DNA from: Clostridiales bacterium
GTDB taxonomy: Bacteria; Bacillota; Clostridia; Saccharofermentanales; Saccharofermentanaceae
Direction: 5' to 3'
Length of the DNA stretch: 37,104 nt
Assembly: GCA_017617935.1 (NCBI GenBank)
Contig: JAFZVF010000044.1
Coordinates: 1 to 37,104 of the forward strand
The translations under genes and the position numbers were made by a program. The notes beneath the pieces were generated by a model. It saw only the letters and a list, made by a program, of their open reading frames with translations. It was not told where the DNA came from and made no database searches. Positions 9,895-17,908 of the stretch are shown one piece after another. The first letter of the stretch is position 1, and the number at the start of each line of letters is the position of its first letter.

Positions 9895-9922
9895 TTGTAT
9901 TTTTTAATTTAAGATATAGAAT
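9895..9922 (+). promoter_or_regulatory. Candidate promoter for the carboxypeptidase gene
   Basis: TTGTAT (9895-9900), 16-bp spacer, TAGAAT (9917-9922), ending 29 bases before the ATG at 9952. AAAGAGGT serves as ribosome binding site. Placement fits, but both hexamers deviate from consensus. Confidence 0.45.
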
Positions 9923-9951
9923 ATACGAGTTAAAACGCAAAGAGGTACTTA

Positions 9952-11382
9952 ATGTCCATAAATATAAAATCAACAATCAAAACGCTCGGCTGTGCCCTGC
10001 TGGCAGGCTTGCTGACGCTTTCCGTCTTTTCCGCAAACGTTGCGGCTGACGACATATATCCCGACAACCCTGATGACGGCGTCATCACGCAGAACGAGCA
10101 GCAGACGGACTTGCTCAACGAAAAGCACGACGGCTGGCCGACCATCAACGCCGCCGCCTTCATCCTTTACGACGCGACCAGCGGCGCGATCCTCGTCGGA
10201 AAAGACTATGAGACCCAGAAGGAGCCCGCCTCCATGACCAAGGTCATGACGATACTTCTCGCCTTGGAGAAGCTCGACATGAACCAGACGATCACCGTTA
10301 CCGGCGCAATGGCCAAGGAGATCAACGAACTTGAAAAGGACTACGTCCGTTTGGGCCTTCAGGAAGGCGAAGAGATCACCGTAAAGGACCTCATCTACGC
10401 CGCAGTCCTCAAGTCCGCAAACGACTGCTGCATCGTGCTCGCACATCAGATTGGCGGGTCTGAGGCGGATTTCTGCAAGATGATGAACGAAAAGGCTGAG
10501 GAACTCGGCTGCAGGAACACGCACTTCACCTCCTGCTTCGGATATGCCAAGGAAGACAACCTCACGACCGCTTTCGATCTCAGCCTCATCCTCAACGAAG
10601 CCGTTTCAAAAACGATCTATTCCGAGATTGCCAAAACTTACACCTACAAGATCAGCGCCACCAACAAATACAGCAGCACCAGAGAACTCACCAACGCCAA
10701 CAGGTTCATCAGCACCGCTGACTTCAAATACGACTACTACGTAGGCGGCAAGACCGGCTTTACCGATTCCGCGGGAAACACCCTTTGCGCAGCCGCCAAA
10801 AAGGACGGCCGCGTCCTGATCGGCGTGCTCTTCAACGCGGGAAGCTCGACTTCCAGATACAGGGACATGATAAAGCTTTTCGACTTTGGATATACGAACT
10901 TCACGACCGTTCCCATCACCGAAGCCGAATTCACTCCGATAATCAACGACACCAGAAACCAGATGGAAAGGCTGATGTCTGAGACAAACCTCTACATTTC
11001 CGAGCAAAAAGCCGCGCTTACAGGCTACGTTACGACCACTTCAAGCCGCGCCCAGCTGGGTTCGACCAACAAGATCGACCTTTCCAAGACGGTCATAGAT
11101 TCACAGGCTGAGGAACAAACGCTCGAGATTCCCTTGTGCAAGGTCTATTCCGACAAGACTTACATAGTCGGCAAGCTCGTGGTAAAGATCGAGCAAAAGG
11201 CCGGCGTAATCGAGATCAACCCTAAAAAGAAGAACCATCTGACGGACGTCAGGCGCGTGCTCATTATGTTTGCCGCCCTCTCGGGAATGATAGTCGCCAT
11301 TATAATCATTCTGCTCATATTGAGGGCAAAGATGATCAAGCGCCGCAGGGATGAATCGACGCGCAGGGCTAAAATGCTCTAA
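9952..11382 (+). CDS. D-alanyl-D-alanine carboxypeptidase (DacA/DacF-like penicillin-binding protein)
   Basis: 476 residues, peptidase family S11. It trims the terminal D-Ala from peptidoglycan pentapeptides. A signal peptide covers about residues 1-32. The three active-site motifs are intact: SxxK at Ser94-Lys97 (ASMTK), SxN at Ser155-Asn157 (KSAND) and KTG at 267-269 (GGKTGFT). A C-terminal domain is followed by a hydrophobic segment (about 440-462) and a Lys/Arg-rich tail, so the enzyme is anchored by a true transmembrane helix rather than the usual amphipathic one. It stands alone on the plus strand and converges on znuB with only 5 bases between stop codons. Confidence 0.93.
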   Translation: MSINIKSTIKTLGCALLAGLLTLSVFSANVAADDIYPDNPDDGVITQNEQQTDLLNEKHDGWPTINAAAFILYDATSGAILVGKDYETQKEPASMTKVMTILLALEKLDMNQTITVTGAMAKEINELEKDYVRLGLQEGEEITVKDLIYAAVLKSANDCCIVLAHQIGGSEADFCKMMNEKAEELGCRNTHFTSCFGYAKEDNLTTAFDLSLILNEAVSKTIYSEIAKTYTYKISATNKYSSTRELTNANRFISTADFKYDYYVGGKTGFTDSAGNTLCAAAKKDGRVLIGVLFNAGSSTSRYRDMIKLFDFGYTNFTTVPITEAEFTPIINDTRNQMERLMSETNLYISEQKAALTGYVTTTSSRAQLGSTNKIDLSKTVIDSQAEEQTLEIPLCKVYSDKTYIVGKLVVKIEQKAGVIEINPKKKNHLTDVRRVLIMFAALSGMIVAIIIILLILRAKMIKRRRDESTRRAKML

Positions 11383-11387
11383 AGGAA

Positions 11388-12218
11388 TTACTGCCTGACG
11401 GCTCCCACGGCACAGAACACGCCGAACATTACGGCGTCACAGGCAACTATCGTTGCTCCTACGGGCGTTCCCGTCAACATCGAGATCAGGATTCCCGCTA
11501 AAGCACAGAAAACCGAGAACACTGCGGATGAAATCGTGACCGCCTTGAAGCTCTTGAACACCCTCATCGACGCCATCGCCGGGAAGATCACCAGCGCGGA
11601 GATCAAGAGAGAGCCTACGAGGTTCATCGCAAGCACTATTATCACCGCGATTATCACCGCAATTATGAAGTTGTAGAGTCCCGTGCGCACGCCGCTGGAT
11701 TTAGCGAAAGTCTCGTCAAAAGTCACCGCAAATATCTTGTTGTAGAACAGGACGAAGACTATCACCACTACGATGGAAAGCACAGCACAAAGCATGACCT
11801 GATTCTTCGAAAGTGTCAGGATCGAAGTAGATCCGAACAGCGTGCTGCAGACGTCCCCCGCCAGATTTGAAGAAGCCGAGAAAACGTTGAGCAGCAGATA
11901 GCCGAAAGCGAGCGATCCGACCGACAGCATCGCGATCGCGGCATCGCCCTTTATCGCCGCGTTCTTGCCAAACGCGAGAAGCAGTACAGCCGCAAGAATC
12001 GTCACCGGAAGGATTATAAACATGTTGTTTGTGAGCTTAAGGACGGAAGCCACCGCAAGCGCTCCGAAAGCGACGTGCGACAGGCCGTCTCCGATGTAAG
12101 ACATTCTCTTCAACACAAGCGTCACGCCCAAAAGCGAAGAGCAGAACGCGATAAGAACGCCTACGATCACGGCGTATCTTACGAAAGGATATGAAAGATA
12201 TTCGATCAGTATTTCCAT
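11388..12218 (-). CDS. znuB: Zinc/manganese-type ABC transporter permease (ZnuB-like)
   Basis: 276 residues with eight or so hydrophobic segments, ABC-3 family. The Gly-rich DGLSHVAFGALA loop near residue 45 is typical of metal permeases. The start at 12218 (MEILIEYL) is chosen over 12230 because it follows the znuC stop by one base (TGACATG), which implies translational coupling. Zinc is inferred from the zur-like gene that leads the operon; manganese is possible. No znuA-type binding protein lies in the window, so it must be encoded elsewhere. Confidence 0.88.
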   Translation of the reverse strand: MEILIEYLSYPFVRYAVIVGVLIAFCSSLLGVTLVLKRMSYIGDGLSHVAFGALAVASVLKLTNNMFIILPVTILAAVLLLAFGKNAAIKGDAAIAMLSVGSLAFGYLLLNVFSASSNLAGDVCSTLFGSTSILTLSKNQVMLCAVLSIVVVIVFVLFYNKIFAVTFDETFAKSSGVRTGLYNFIIAVIIAVIIVLAMNLVGSLLISALVIFPAMASMRVFKSFKAVTISSAVFSVFCALAGILISMLTGTPVGATIVACDAVMFGVFCAVGAVRQ

Positions 12219-12219
12219 G

Positions 12220-12927
12220 TCAGCTCTCACTCTTCCCGCTCACGATCGAGAATTCATTGCCCTTGCCGCTGGCGAAATACTCGTCCTTGGAGGTAAAGCT
12301 CGGATCGTTCTTTATGTGCAAAATGTGGGACGCATACTTTTTTGCAGCCGCGATGTCATGGGAGATCATTATTATAGTCATCCCTTCCCCGTTCAGTTTT
12401 TCGACAAGACCGTAGAATTCCTCCGTTACAAAAGGATCAAGTCCCGCAACGGGCTCGTCCATGAGAAGGACCTTGGTAGCGGCGCAAAGCGTCCTCGCAA
12501 GCAGCACCCTCTGCTGCTGTCCGCCCGACAGATCCCTGTAGCACCTTGAAGCGAGGCCTTCGACTCCGAACTTCTTCATCGCCTCCATCGCGGTCTTCTT
12601 CTGTTTTGCGGAATAAAAAGGCTTCATGCCAAGGCGGCCGACAAAGCCGGAAAGAACAATCTCCTTTACCGAAGCCGGGAAATCGCGCTGGACTATGGTC
12701 TGCTGAGGGAGATATCCGATTTCGCTAAGTGAAAGGCCGTCAGTCACGACCTCGCCCTTAAGGGGCTTCCTGAGGCCTAACAACGTGCGCATGAGCGTAG
12801 TCTTTCCCGTTCCGTTCTCGCCTATAACGAAGACGTAGTCGCCCTCGTTAATCTCGAAGGAAAGGTCACGGTAAAGGACAAGGTCGCTAAAACCTATTGT
12901 GAGATCTTTAGCCGATATGAGAGCCAT
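12220..12927 (-). CDS. znuC: Zinc/manganese-type ABC transporter ATPase (ZnuC-like)
   Basis: 235 residues from the chosen start. Walker A GENGTGKTT, Q-loop YLPQQT, signature LSGGQQQRV, Walker B VLLMDEPVAGLD and switch His ISHD are all present. The ATG at 12927 shares its A with the zur stop (TGATG). This fits coupling better than the longer frame that opens at 12951 inside zur. It powers the permease encoded next. An acidic C-terminal extension follows the switch region (HILHIKNDPSFTSKDEYF). Confidence 0.9.
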   Translation of the reverse strand: MALISAKDLTIGFSDLVLYRDLSFEINEGDYVFVIGENGTGKTTLMRTLLGLRKPLKGEVVTDGLSLSEIGYLPQQTIVQRDFPASVKEIVLSGFVGRLGMKPFYSAKQKKTAMEAMKKFGVEGLASRCYRDLSGGQQQRVLLARTLCAATKVLLMDEPVAGLDPFVTEEFYGLVEKLNGEGMTIIMISHDIAAAKKYASHILHIKNDPSFTSKDEYFASGKGNEFSIVSGKSES

Positions 12928-13358
12928 CAGACGCCCTCTTTTGCGGCGCAATTCTCGCAGATGCCGTAGAACACGGTACGCTTGGGATCCAATACGAATC
13001 CGTGCTCTTCCCTGACGTGCGCGAAAAAGCCGTTGATCTCGTCACAGCTTAAATGAAACAGTTTCCCGCAGTCCTCACACTTCATGTGATAGCAGGTTCC
13101 GCTGCAGCAGTTTTCACTGCCGATATACTCGTAGCAAGCGGGAGACTTGTCGTCTATCAGATACTTGTTGACCAGTCCTGCGCTAGTAAGACGGTCGAGA
13201 CGCCTGTAGATCGTTGCAGCGCCAATGTTTATGCCCTGCGCCCTGAAGTATTCTTCTATGTCCTGCGCAGTCAGATGCTTGCCGCTGTTGTCCTCCATGA
13301 ACTTCAGTATCTCGGCAGACTGCTTCGTGTTGTAAGTGCCTTTGTTGTTGCCGGCCAT
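12927..13358 (-). CDS. zur: Fur-family metalloregulator, probably Zur
   Basis: 143 residues, normal Fur length. The N-terminal winged helix (LTAQDIEEYFRAQGINIGAATIYRRLDRL) binds DNA. The C-terminal half carries the structural zinc Cys pairs CEDCGK and CENC, and a His/Cys-rich sensor region (CYHMKCEDCGKLFHLSCDEI). It is co-transcribed with znuC and znuB, so the most economical reading is a zinc-responsive repressor of its own uptake operon. A palindromic Fur-family box sits at its promoter. A PerR or Mur specificity cannot be fully excluded. Confidence 0.87.
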   Translation of the reverse strand: MAGNNKGTYNTKQSAEILKFMEDNSGKHLTAQDIEEYFRAQGINIGAATIYRRLDRLTSAGLVNKYLIDDKSPACYEYIGSENCCSGTCYHMKCEDCGKLFHLSCDEINGFFAHVREEHGFVLDPKRTVFYGICENCAAKEGV

Positions 13359-13389
13359 TAATAGTCTCCAAGTAAAAAGATGTCGAATT

Positions 13390-13404
13390 TGAAATTGATT
13401 TTCA
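13390..13404. promoter_or_regulatory. Fur-family (Zur-type) 7-1-7 operator
   Basis: TGAAATTGATTTTCA is a 7-1-7 inverted repeat with 6 of 7 arm positions paired, the geometry of Fur, Zur and PerR boxes. It abuts the -10 hexamer and covers the expected start point, the classic place for repression of zur-znuCB. Confidence 0.7.
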
Positions 13405-13431
13405 TTTTACTTTGTTTTATTACAAAGTCAA
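13404..13431 (-). promoter_or_regulatory. zur-znuCB promoter
   Basis: On the minus strand: TTGACT (13431-13426), 16-bp spacer, TAAAAT (13409-13404). Its downstream edge overlaps the Fur-family box by one base. The start codon is 45 bases further on. Confidence 0.75.
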
Positions 13432-13469
13432 GCAATTCCTTTGCCACAAAATCCGCAAAAACAAGTGAC

Positions 13470-13647
13470 CAACAGGTAAGATGCGCTAAAGCCGTGAAAT
13501 TACCTGTTGGTTTTTGTGAAAATCGAACTTCTCAAACGCAAAACAACAGGTAATACAAAGAAAAACACTCGGATTACCTGTTGGTCGCGTGGCTTGGGGC
13601 TTCAAACCAACAGGTAAAATGAATAAGTTCTGGAAAATTACCTGTTG
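13470..13647. repeat. Three 40-bp inverted-repeat modules, CAACAGGTAA-N20-TTACCTGTTG
   Basis: Six copies of a 10-bp core lie in strictly alternating orientation. Modules: 13470-13509, 13544-13583 and 13608-13647. Each has exactly 20 bases between its two cores, and the 20-mers are unrelated to each other. The modules are 34 and 24 bases apart. Module 1 pairs perfectly over 12 bp (ACCAACAGGTAA). I see no open reading frame or promoter here, and no other copy in the window. This fills most of the gene-free stretch between the zur promoter and the LRR gene terminator. It could be an operator array for a dimeric protein, a set of hairpins, or a decayed mobile element. Confidence 0.9.
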
Positions 13648-13656
13648 GCAAGAATG

Positions 13657-13682
13657 AGGGTTGTCGCTATTGCAACAACCCT
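13657..13682 (-). terminator. Terminator hairpin after LRR protein 1
   Basis: Hairpin AGGGTTGT / ACAACCCT with a 10-base loop, 14 bases beyond the stop of the gene at 13696-15135. The T-tract after it on the minus strand is weak (TCATTCTTG). Confidence 0.55.
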
Positions 13683-13695
13683 TTGAATTAAAAGA

Positions 13696-15135
13696 TCACT
13701 TCACCTTGATCTTGAAGGTTACTGTCTTCCAGCCTGACGCCTTATAGGTTGCATTACCCGTCGACATGACCCTCACCTTGATCTTGTAGGTACCCCTCTT
13801 AAGCTTCTTCTTAACGGTAACCCTGCCGGTCGTCTTGTTGATCGTGATCTTCTTTTTGCCGGAAACCTTCACATAGAGATAAGGGCCGGTGCCTTTCGTT
13901 AAAGTCAGGACTTTTGATGCGGCTACCGTCCTGGTCTTTTTCCTGAGCTTGCTGTACTTGACCTTTGCCGTCTTGCCCTTAGCGGTCATCGGATTACTCT
14001 GGAGATAGTTGACATTAACCGTAGAAGAAACGCCATACCACGCACTCGGAGAATTTAAATGAAGTTCTTCCGCAATGTTGATCTGCTTTAATTCTGAACA
14101 ACTGCCAAGGATCTCCTTGCCCAGCTTCGTCACGCTGTCAGGGATCGTTATGCTTTCAATGCCAGTACTTACAAAAGCATAATCGCTGATGGTCTCCACT
14201 CCATATCCGATCGTCAGATTCTTAAGTTTATAGCAAGAAATAAAAGTAAAACTGTTGATCGTTTTAACCGAACCCGGAATGGACGCGGTGACAAGCTCGC
14301 AACATCCGTCAAAAACATTCTGATGGAGTTCTTTTACACCGGAAGAAATCGTCACGGTCTTAAGTTTCAGGCAATTGCAAAAAGCATATTGGCAAATCAC
14401 TTCAACACTTCCGGGAATCGTCAGGCTCTCGAAGCTGCGACAGTCTCTAAATGCGCATTGTCCGATGATCTTTAGGCCATTAGGCAGTGCGATCTTTTTG
14501 AGTTTATTACATGCGTTAAAAGCATACATTCCGATATAAGTAACGGTACTCGGTATGTTCACGCTTTCAACAAGTTTGCAATTTTGGAAAGCATAATCAT
14601 CGATTTTTGTAATTCCCGCAGGCAAAGAAACGCTCTTGGCATTCTCGAGGTTTTCAAAAGCAGATTTACCGACTGTCTTTATTCCTTTTCCGACAACGAC
14701 TTTTGTGATCTCTTCGCTGTGGTCATACCATTGGGGCCTGTTGCTGTAATCCCAGTCAGGCATGTTTCCTTTTCCGCTCAAGGTAAGGGTACCGTTCTTA
14801 AGGGTCCACTTTATGTTGTTTTCAGTGCCGGAAGCGTCATACTTCTCTGTTACGCTTTCAGACTGCGAGGGGGTCTTCTCCTCAGACTCTTCTTCCCCGG
14901 CAACTTCTTCGGCGGGAGTCTCGTCTTCAGGCTCGCTTTCCTGCGGCTCGGCCTCCTCAGGTTCAGCAGGCGTTTCTTGCGCAGGATTGGAAGATTCCTT
15001 TTCTTCAGGCTCTGAACTCTCTACAGAAGTCTCCGTGGGTTCAGACTCAGTTTCTTCCGCGAAAACGGCAGCAGGCGTCATGCTGACGATCATTGCCGAA
15101 ACAACGGCTAAAGCCAATAAACGCTTGAATTTCAT
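13696..15135 (-). CDS. Secreted BspA-like leucine-rich-repeat protein (LRR protein 1)
   Basis: 479 residues. The signal peptide (about 1-26, cut after VFA) is followed by an acidic Glu/Ser/Pro-rich linker (about 27-100). An N-terminal cap (WTLKNGTLTLSG...) leads into roughly eight LRR_5 (BspA/TpLRR) repeats of the type SIPSTVTYIGxYAFNxCxxL. A Lys-rich C-terminal module (381-479), ending in FKIKVK, closes the protein. There is no LPXTG motif. BspA-type proteins usually serve in adhesion or surface interaction; the ligand is unknown. RBS GGGAGG precedes ATG at 15135. The closest relative in the window is the protein at 25681-26946, which has the same three-part layout. Confidence 0.9.
   Translation of the reverse strand: MKFKRLLALAVVSAMIVSMTPAAVFAEETESEPTETSVESSEPEEKESSNPAQETPAEPEEAEPQESEPEDETPAEEVAGEEESEEKTPSQSESVTEKYDASGTENNIKWTLKNGTLTLSGKGNMPDWDYSNRPQWYDHSEEITKVVVGKGIKTVGKSAFENLENAKSVSLPAGITKIDDYAFQNCKLVESVNIPSTVTYIGMYAFNACNKLKKIALPNGLKIIGQCAFRDCRSFESLTIPGSVEVICQYAFCNCLKLKTVTISSGVKELHQNVFDGCCELVTASIPGSVKTINSFTFISCYKLKNLTIGYGVETISDYAFVSTGIESITIPDSVTKLGKEILGSCSELKQINIAEELHLNSPSAWYGVSSTVNVNYLQSNPMTAKGKTAKVKYSKLRKKTRTVAASKVLTLTKGTGPYLYVKVSGKKKITINKTTGRVTVKKKLKRGTYKIKVRVMSTGNATYKASGWKTVTFKIKVK
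13699..13995 (-). repeat. C-terminal KGKTAKVKY surface module, copy 1
   Basis: The last 99 residues of LRR protein 1. Landmarks: KGKTAKVKYSKLRKK, TINKTTGRVTVKKKLKRGTYKIKV, ending KIKVK. The same module ends two other proteins in the window (25684-25983 and 35244-35564). It is strongly basic and beta-rich, so it may hold the proteins to anionic wall polymers, but that is inference. Confidence 0.85.
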
Positions 15136-15167
15136 GCAGTGCCTCCCTTAAATCGATTCCTTGATTC

Positions 15168-15208
15168 CAATCTCCAAGATTATAACCGATGAAAGCCGCA
15201 ATCTCCAA
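15168..15208 (-). promoter_or_regulatory. LRR protein 1 promoter with a 10-bp direct repeat
   Basis: The minus strand has TATAAT (15184-15179) with TTGGAG 18 bases upstream. The decamer TTGGAGATTG occurs twice, at 15208-15199 (covering the -35) and 15177-15168 (just past the -10), exactly 31 bp apart. A dimer bound on one face of the DNA would fit this spacing. Confidence 0.5.
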
Positions 15209-15214
15209 TAAACT

Positions 15215-15246
15215 GCCCCGCAAGCGAACACACGCACTTGCGGGGC
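15215..15246 (-). terminator. Hairpin after the CPBP protease gene
   Basis: Perfect 10-bp stem GCCCCGCAAG / CTTGCGGGGC with a 12-base loop, about 70 bases past the stop at 15317. On the minus strand it is followed by AGTTTATTGG, a weak T-tract. It probably ends the peptide-S41-CPBP transcript. Confidence 0.55.
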
Positions 15247-15316
15247 AACATCAAGGTAAAAATGGTGATTGGAAAATGTCTAATTAATTGTTTTCGAAAC
15301 TTATCGGATCAGAGCG

Positions 15317-16147
15317 TTACCATTCCTGTCTCATCTTTTCGAAATCAAGCGTTTTGACTACCTTCTTCCAGAGCACGAGGATCAGGACAGCCTCGAATAC
15401 TATCTGAATGACGTACCATACCACGGGCGTGCCGCCTCCGTTGGAAGACGCGGCATAGCTGCCTAAACCCTGCGATCCGTCAAAGACCGCTGACGAACAT
15501 AACGGGAAGAAATCGTAAAGGCAATGTATCAGGGCAAGACCGATCAGGTTTCTGGTCTTCCAGTAAAGCATGGTCAGTGCAAATCCCATCATTCCGGTGC
15601 TGATGGTCTTCATAACTATCGGAAGGATCAGATCAGGGTTTGTTACGTCCTCTGCCATAACGTGGACGTATCCGAAGATAAAGCTTGAAATGATACCGGC
15701 AATGAGAAAAACGTGCCTGCATTTCCTGAACTGACAGATGATCATGTCATTGAGGACCGCTCTGAATAACAGCTCTTCAAACAGACCGACGCCTACACAG
15801 AAAGCCATCGTGGCAAGGAGATTCAACGGCCAGTCTTCATATATGGGCATCTTCATGCCGGCGTAAAGGGCGAACGGCAAAGAACCTATCGCTATGGAAA
15901 AGATTACAAAAGCCAGGAGCATCTTCACGGTATAGCCCATCGTCTTGAAAGAACTCTTCTCAAAAGCCTTTTCACCTGAGATCAGATATACGAAGGCAGC
16001 CATCGCGAATGCTAAGACTATGCGGTGAAAACCCATCGCGGTCATTCCTTCGACTTTAACCAGACTTATGCCTCCCAAACCGATCAGCATAGCCAGGATC
16101 CCCGTAACCAACGGAGTCTTTTTAAGAAAAGCCATAACCTCTTTCAT
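15317..16147 (-). CDS. CPBP-family intramembrane metalloprotease
   Basis: 276 residues with about eight hydrophobic segments. The CPBP/Abi (Rce1-type) motifs are all present: Glu124-Glu125 with Arg129 (FEELLFRA), His162 (FGYVHV) and the late His208/Asp212 pair (IHCLYDFF). Family members cut within membranes; some mature or degrade peptides or give self-immunity to bacteriocins. It is the last gene of the unit 57-aa peptide, S41 peptidase, CPBP, starting 23 bases after the S41 stop with RBS GAGGGGTG. Adjacent peptide and two-component genes suggest a part in peptide processing or resistance, which is not proven by sequence. Confidence 0.88.
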   Translation of the reverse strand: MKEVMAFLKKTPLVTGILAMLIGLGGISLVKVEGMTAMGFHRIVLAFAMAAFVYLISGEKAFEKSSFKTMGYTVKMLLAFVIFSIAIGSLPFALYAGMKMPIYEDWPLNLLATMAFCVGVGLFEELLFRAVLNDMIICQFRKCRHVFLIAGIISSFIFGYVHVMAEDVTNPDLILPIVMKTISTGMMGFALTMLYWKTRNLIGLALIHCLYDFFPLCSSAVFDGSQGLGSYAASSNGGGTPVVWYVIQIVFEAVLILVLWKKVVKTLDFEKMRQEW

Positions 16148-16170
16148 TTAGATTCACCCCTCTGTTTTAT

Positions 16171-17877
16171 TTATTTTCCGTCAACGATGTCCAGAACTTT
16201 TTTCAGAGTTCCGTCCCACTTCTGGCGGTTCTCGTACGTATCATAGTCTTTGCCCTGTTTCTCCATGTCCTTGATATACAGGTACTCTTCAAACGTCTTG
16301 GCGGAGTAAACGTCAGGCTGTATTCCATTAAAGCTGTCCTCAGGGTAATCTTCGTTTACCGTTGGCGTGTAGACGAATCCGAAATGGCTTTCAGGAAGAA
16401 TGCAGTTGACCGCGTATCCTCCGACGCCCTCTCCTCCCGTGTTTGTACCAACGAGCACTGCATTGTCGTATTTTTTGCAGAGCATGGTGATCAGATCGGC
16501 TGTCGAAAAAGTCGACTGCGAAGTCAAAACGTAGATCTTGTAATTGCGCGTTGCCTGTCCCTTTACGCTTGCATCCTCTCTGTAATAATAGTATCCGTCC
16601 TTCTTTTCGATCTTCCTGTCCGCCGTATTGAAAAGCCTGGTCAAGGCTGTGTCAAACTTCTTCGTGTGATCATTGAGTTTTCCAACATTCCTCGAGTTAA
16701 ACTCAACGTCATGGCTGAAAAGGACCGGGAGAAGGATCTTGTTTGCAACTGTAGACGTACCGCCCGGGTTATCGCGAATGTCTAGGATGACCGTTTCGGC
16801 ATTGACCTCATCCAAGGCATTTTGGAGTTCTTTTACCAGTCTTTCCGATTCACGTCTTTCGCATTCCTTGTAATTCAAATAGACCAGTTTTCTTGCTTTA
16901 TCCTTAGTGAGCTGATACGTGGTTGGAACGTAATCAGGATCCATGACGTTCTTAGTGGATTCCCCGGATTTTTCAGAAGACTCGTCATCCGCTTCGGACC
17001 CATCAGGATAAGTTCTGCTCCCGTCTATGAACGCCATTTCCACTCTCGGATCACAATAAAGATCGGTCGTTACCGTCTTGCCGTCAGGCATGAGGATCTC
17101 AGCGGAGTACTTGTTCCCGATCCTGTCGTTTAAGAACAAGACTGAGCGGTAATAGCAGTCGTGCCCGCAATCATAAGTCGGTGCATAGCCGCTGAACAAT
17201 TCAAAGCACATGGACTTGGGATCTTTGCCGTTTAGGGAGATCAGCCTGCCGCCCGCAAATCTTTCGTCGAGCAGTTTCTTTTCCGATGAAGTCACAACGT
17301 AGCATCCGTCAACGTAACGCAAGACGATGGGCTTGATTTCCATGAATTTCTTTACGTCATCACGCAAATACTCCTGCCAGGAATAAGTATAATTCTTCAT
17401 TTCCTGAGTTCCGTAGATGTCATTCATGGTATATCCCATTTCAGCGCAATGGCGCTTATAATCCGGAAGCCCCATGAAATTGTGCAATCCCGGGAGATCA
17501 GCGACAAAGCAGGTCATGTACGAGAAGAATTCATATTCATTTTCGGAATTGATCACGATCTCGCGGTACTTCTTGTAAAGATCTTCATAAGAGATCCCGT
17601 AAGCCTTCTCAAAGAGCTCCTTACGGGGATTGTTCAGGCACACCAGATCGTACATGTAATCCAAGTCCTTGAGCTTCTGCTCGGTAGTCATTTTCACGTC
17701 AACCGCCTTGTAGCCGGTATCAACGTTCTTGTACACCGTCCTGAAGGTGACCTTTCCAAAAAAGATGAGGAACAGGACAAGAATGACGAGAACGATCATT
17801 CCGATCGTCTTGAAGATCCTTCTTACTATCCTTCTCCCCTTGCTCAGCGGCTTCTTGGCTTTCCTTGTCCTTACCAT
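16171..17877 (-). CDS. Membrane-anchored S41-family peptidase
   Basis: 568 residues. A basic N-terminus and one transmembrane helix (about 24-41) put the rest outside the cell. The S41 core is in the C-terminal half: ILDIRDNPGG (365-373), the nucleophile Ser458 in TSQSTFSTAD, then VGTNTGGEGVGG. An upstream His132 (DLPGLHNF) may correspond to the conserved LxDxH motif of the tricorn/IRBP-like branch. No PDZ domain is evident. A Ser/Glu/Asp-rich insert lies at about 290-312. The gene starts 31 bases after the 57-aa peptide gene and precedes the CPBP protease. The substrate is unknown; an envelope protein or the neighbouring peptide is plausible. Confidence 0.85.
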   Translation of the reverse strand: MVRTRKAKKPLSKGRRIVRRIFKTIGMIVLVILVLFLIFFGKVTFRTVYKNVDTGYKAVDVKMTTEQKLKDLDYMYDLVCLNNPRKELFEKAYGISYEDLYKKYREIVINSENEYEFFSYMTCFVADLPGLHNFMGLPDYKRHCAEMGYTMNDIYGTQEMKNYTYSWQEYLRDDVKKFMEIKPIVLRYVDGCYVVTSSEKKLLDERFAGGRLISLNGKDPKSMCFELFSGYAPTYDCGHDCYYRSVLFLNDRIGNKYSAEILMPDGKTVTTDLYCDPRVEMAFIDGSRTYPDGSEADDESSEKSGESTKNVMDPDYVPTTYQLTKDKARKLVYLNYKECERRESERLVKELQNALDEVNAETVILDIRDNPGGTSTVANKILLPVLFSHDVEFNSRNVGKLNDHTKKFDTALTRLFNTADRKIEKKDGYYYYREDASVKGQATRNYKIYVLTSQSTFSTADLITMLCKKYDNAVLVGTNTGGEGVGGYAVNCILPESHFGFVYTPTVNEDYPEDSFNGIQPDVYSAKTFEEYLYIKDMEKQGKDYDTYENRQKWDGTLKKVLDIVDGK

Positions 17878-17908
17878 AACGTCTTTCCTTTACTGTTATT
17901 GATCCTTA

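Noticed and set aside
9970..10524. 184-codon minus-strand frame
   Set aside because: It lies opposite the carboxypeptidase gene, whose three active-site motifs establish the coding strand.
13470..13647. CRISPR array
   Set aside because: The repeated core is 10-12 bp, alternates in orientation and shows two different gap lengths outside the pairs. No cas genes are in the window.
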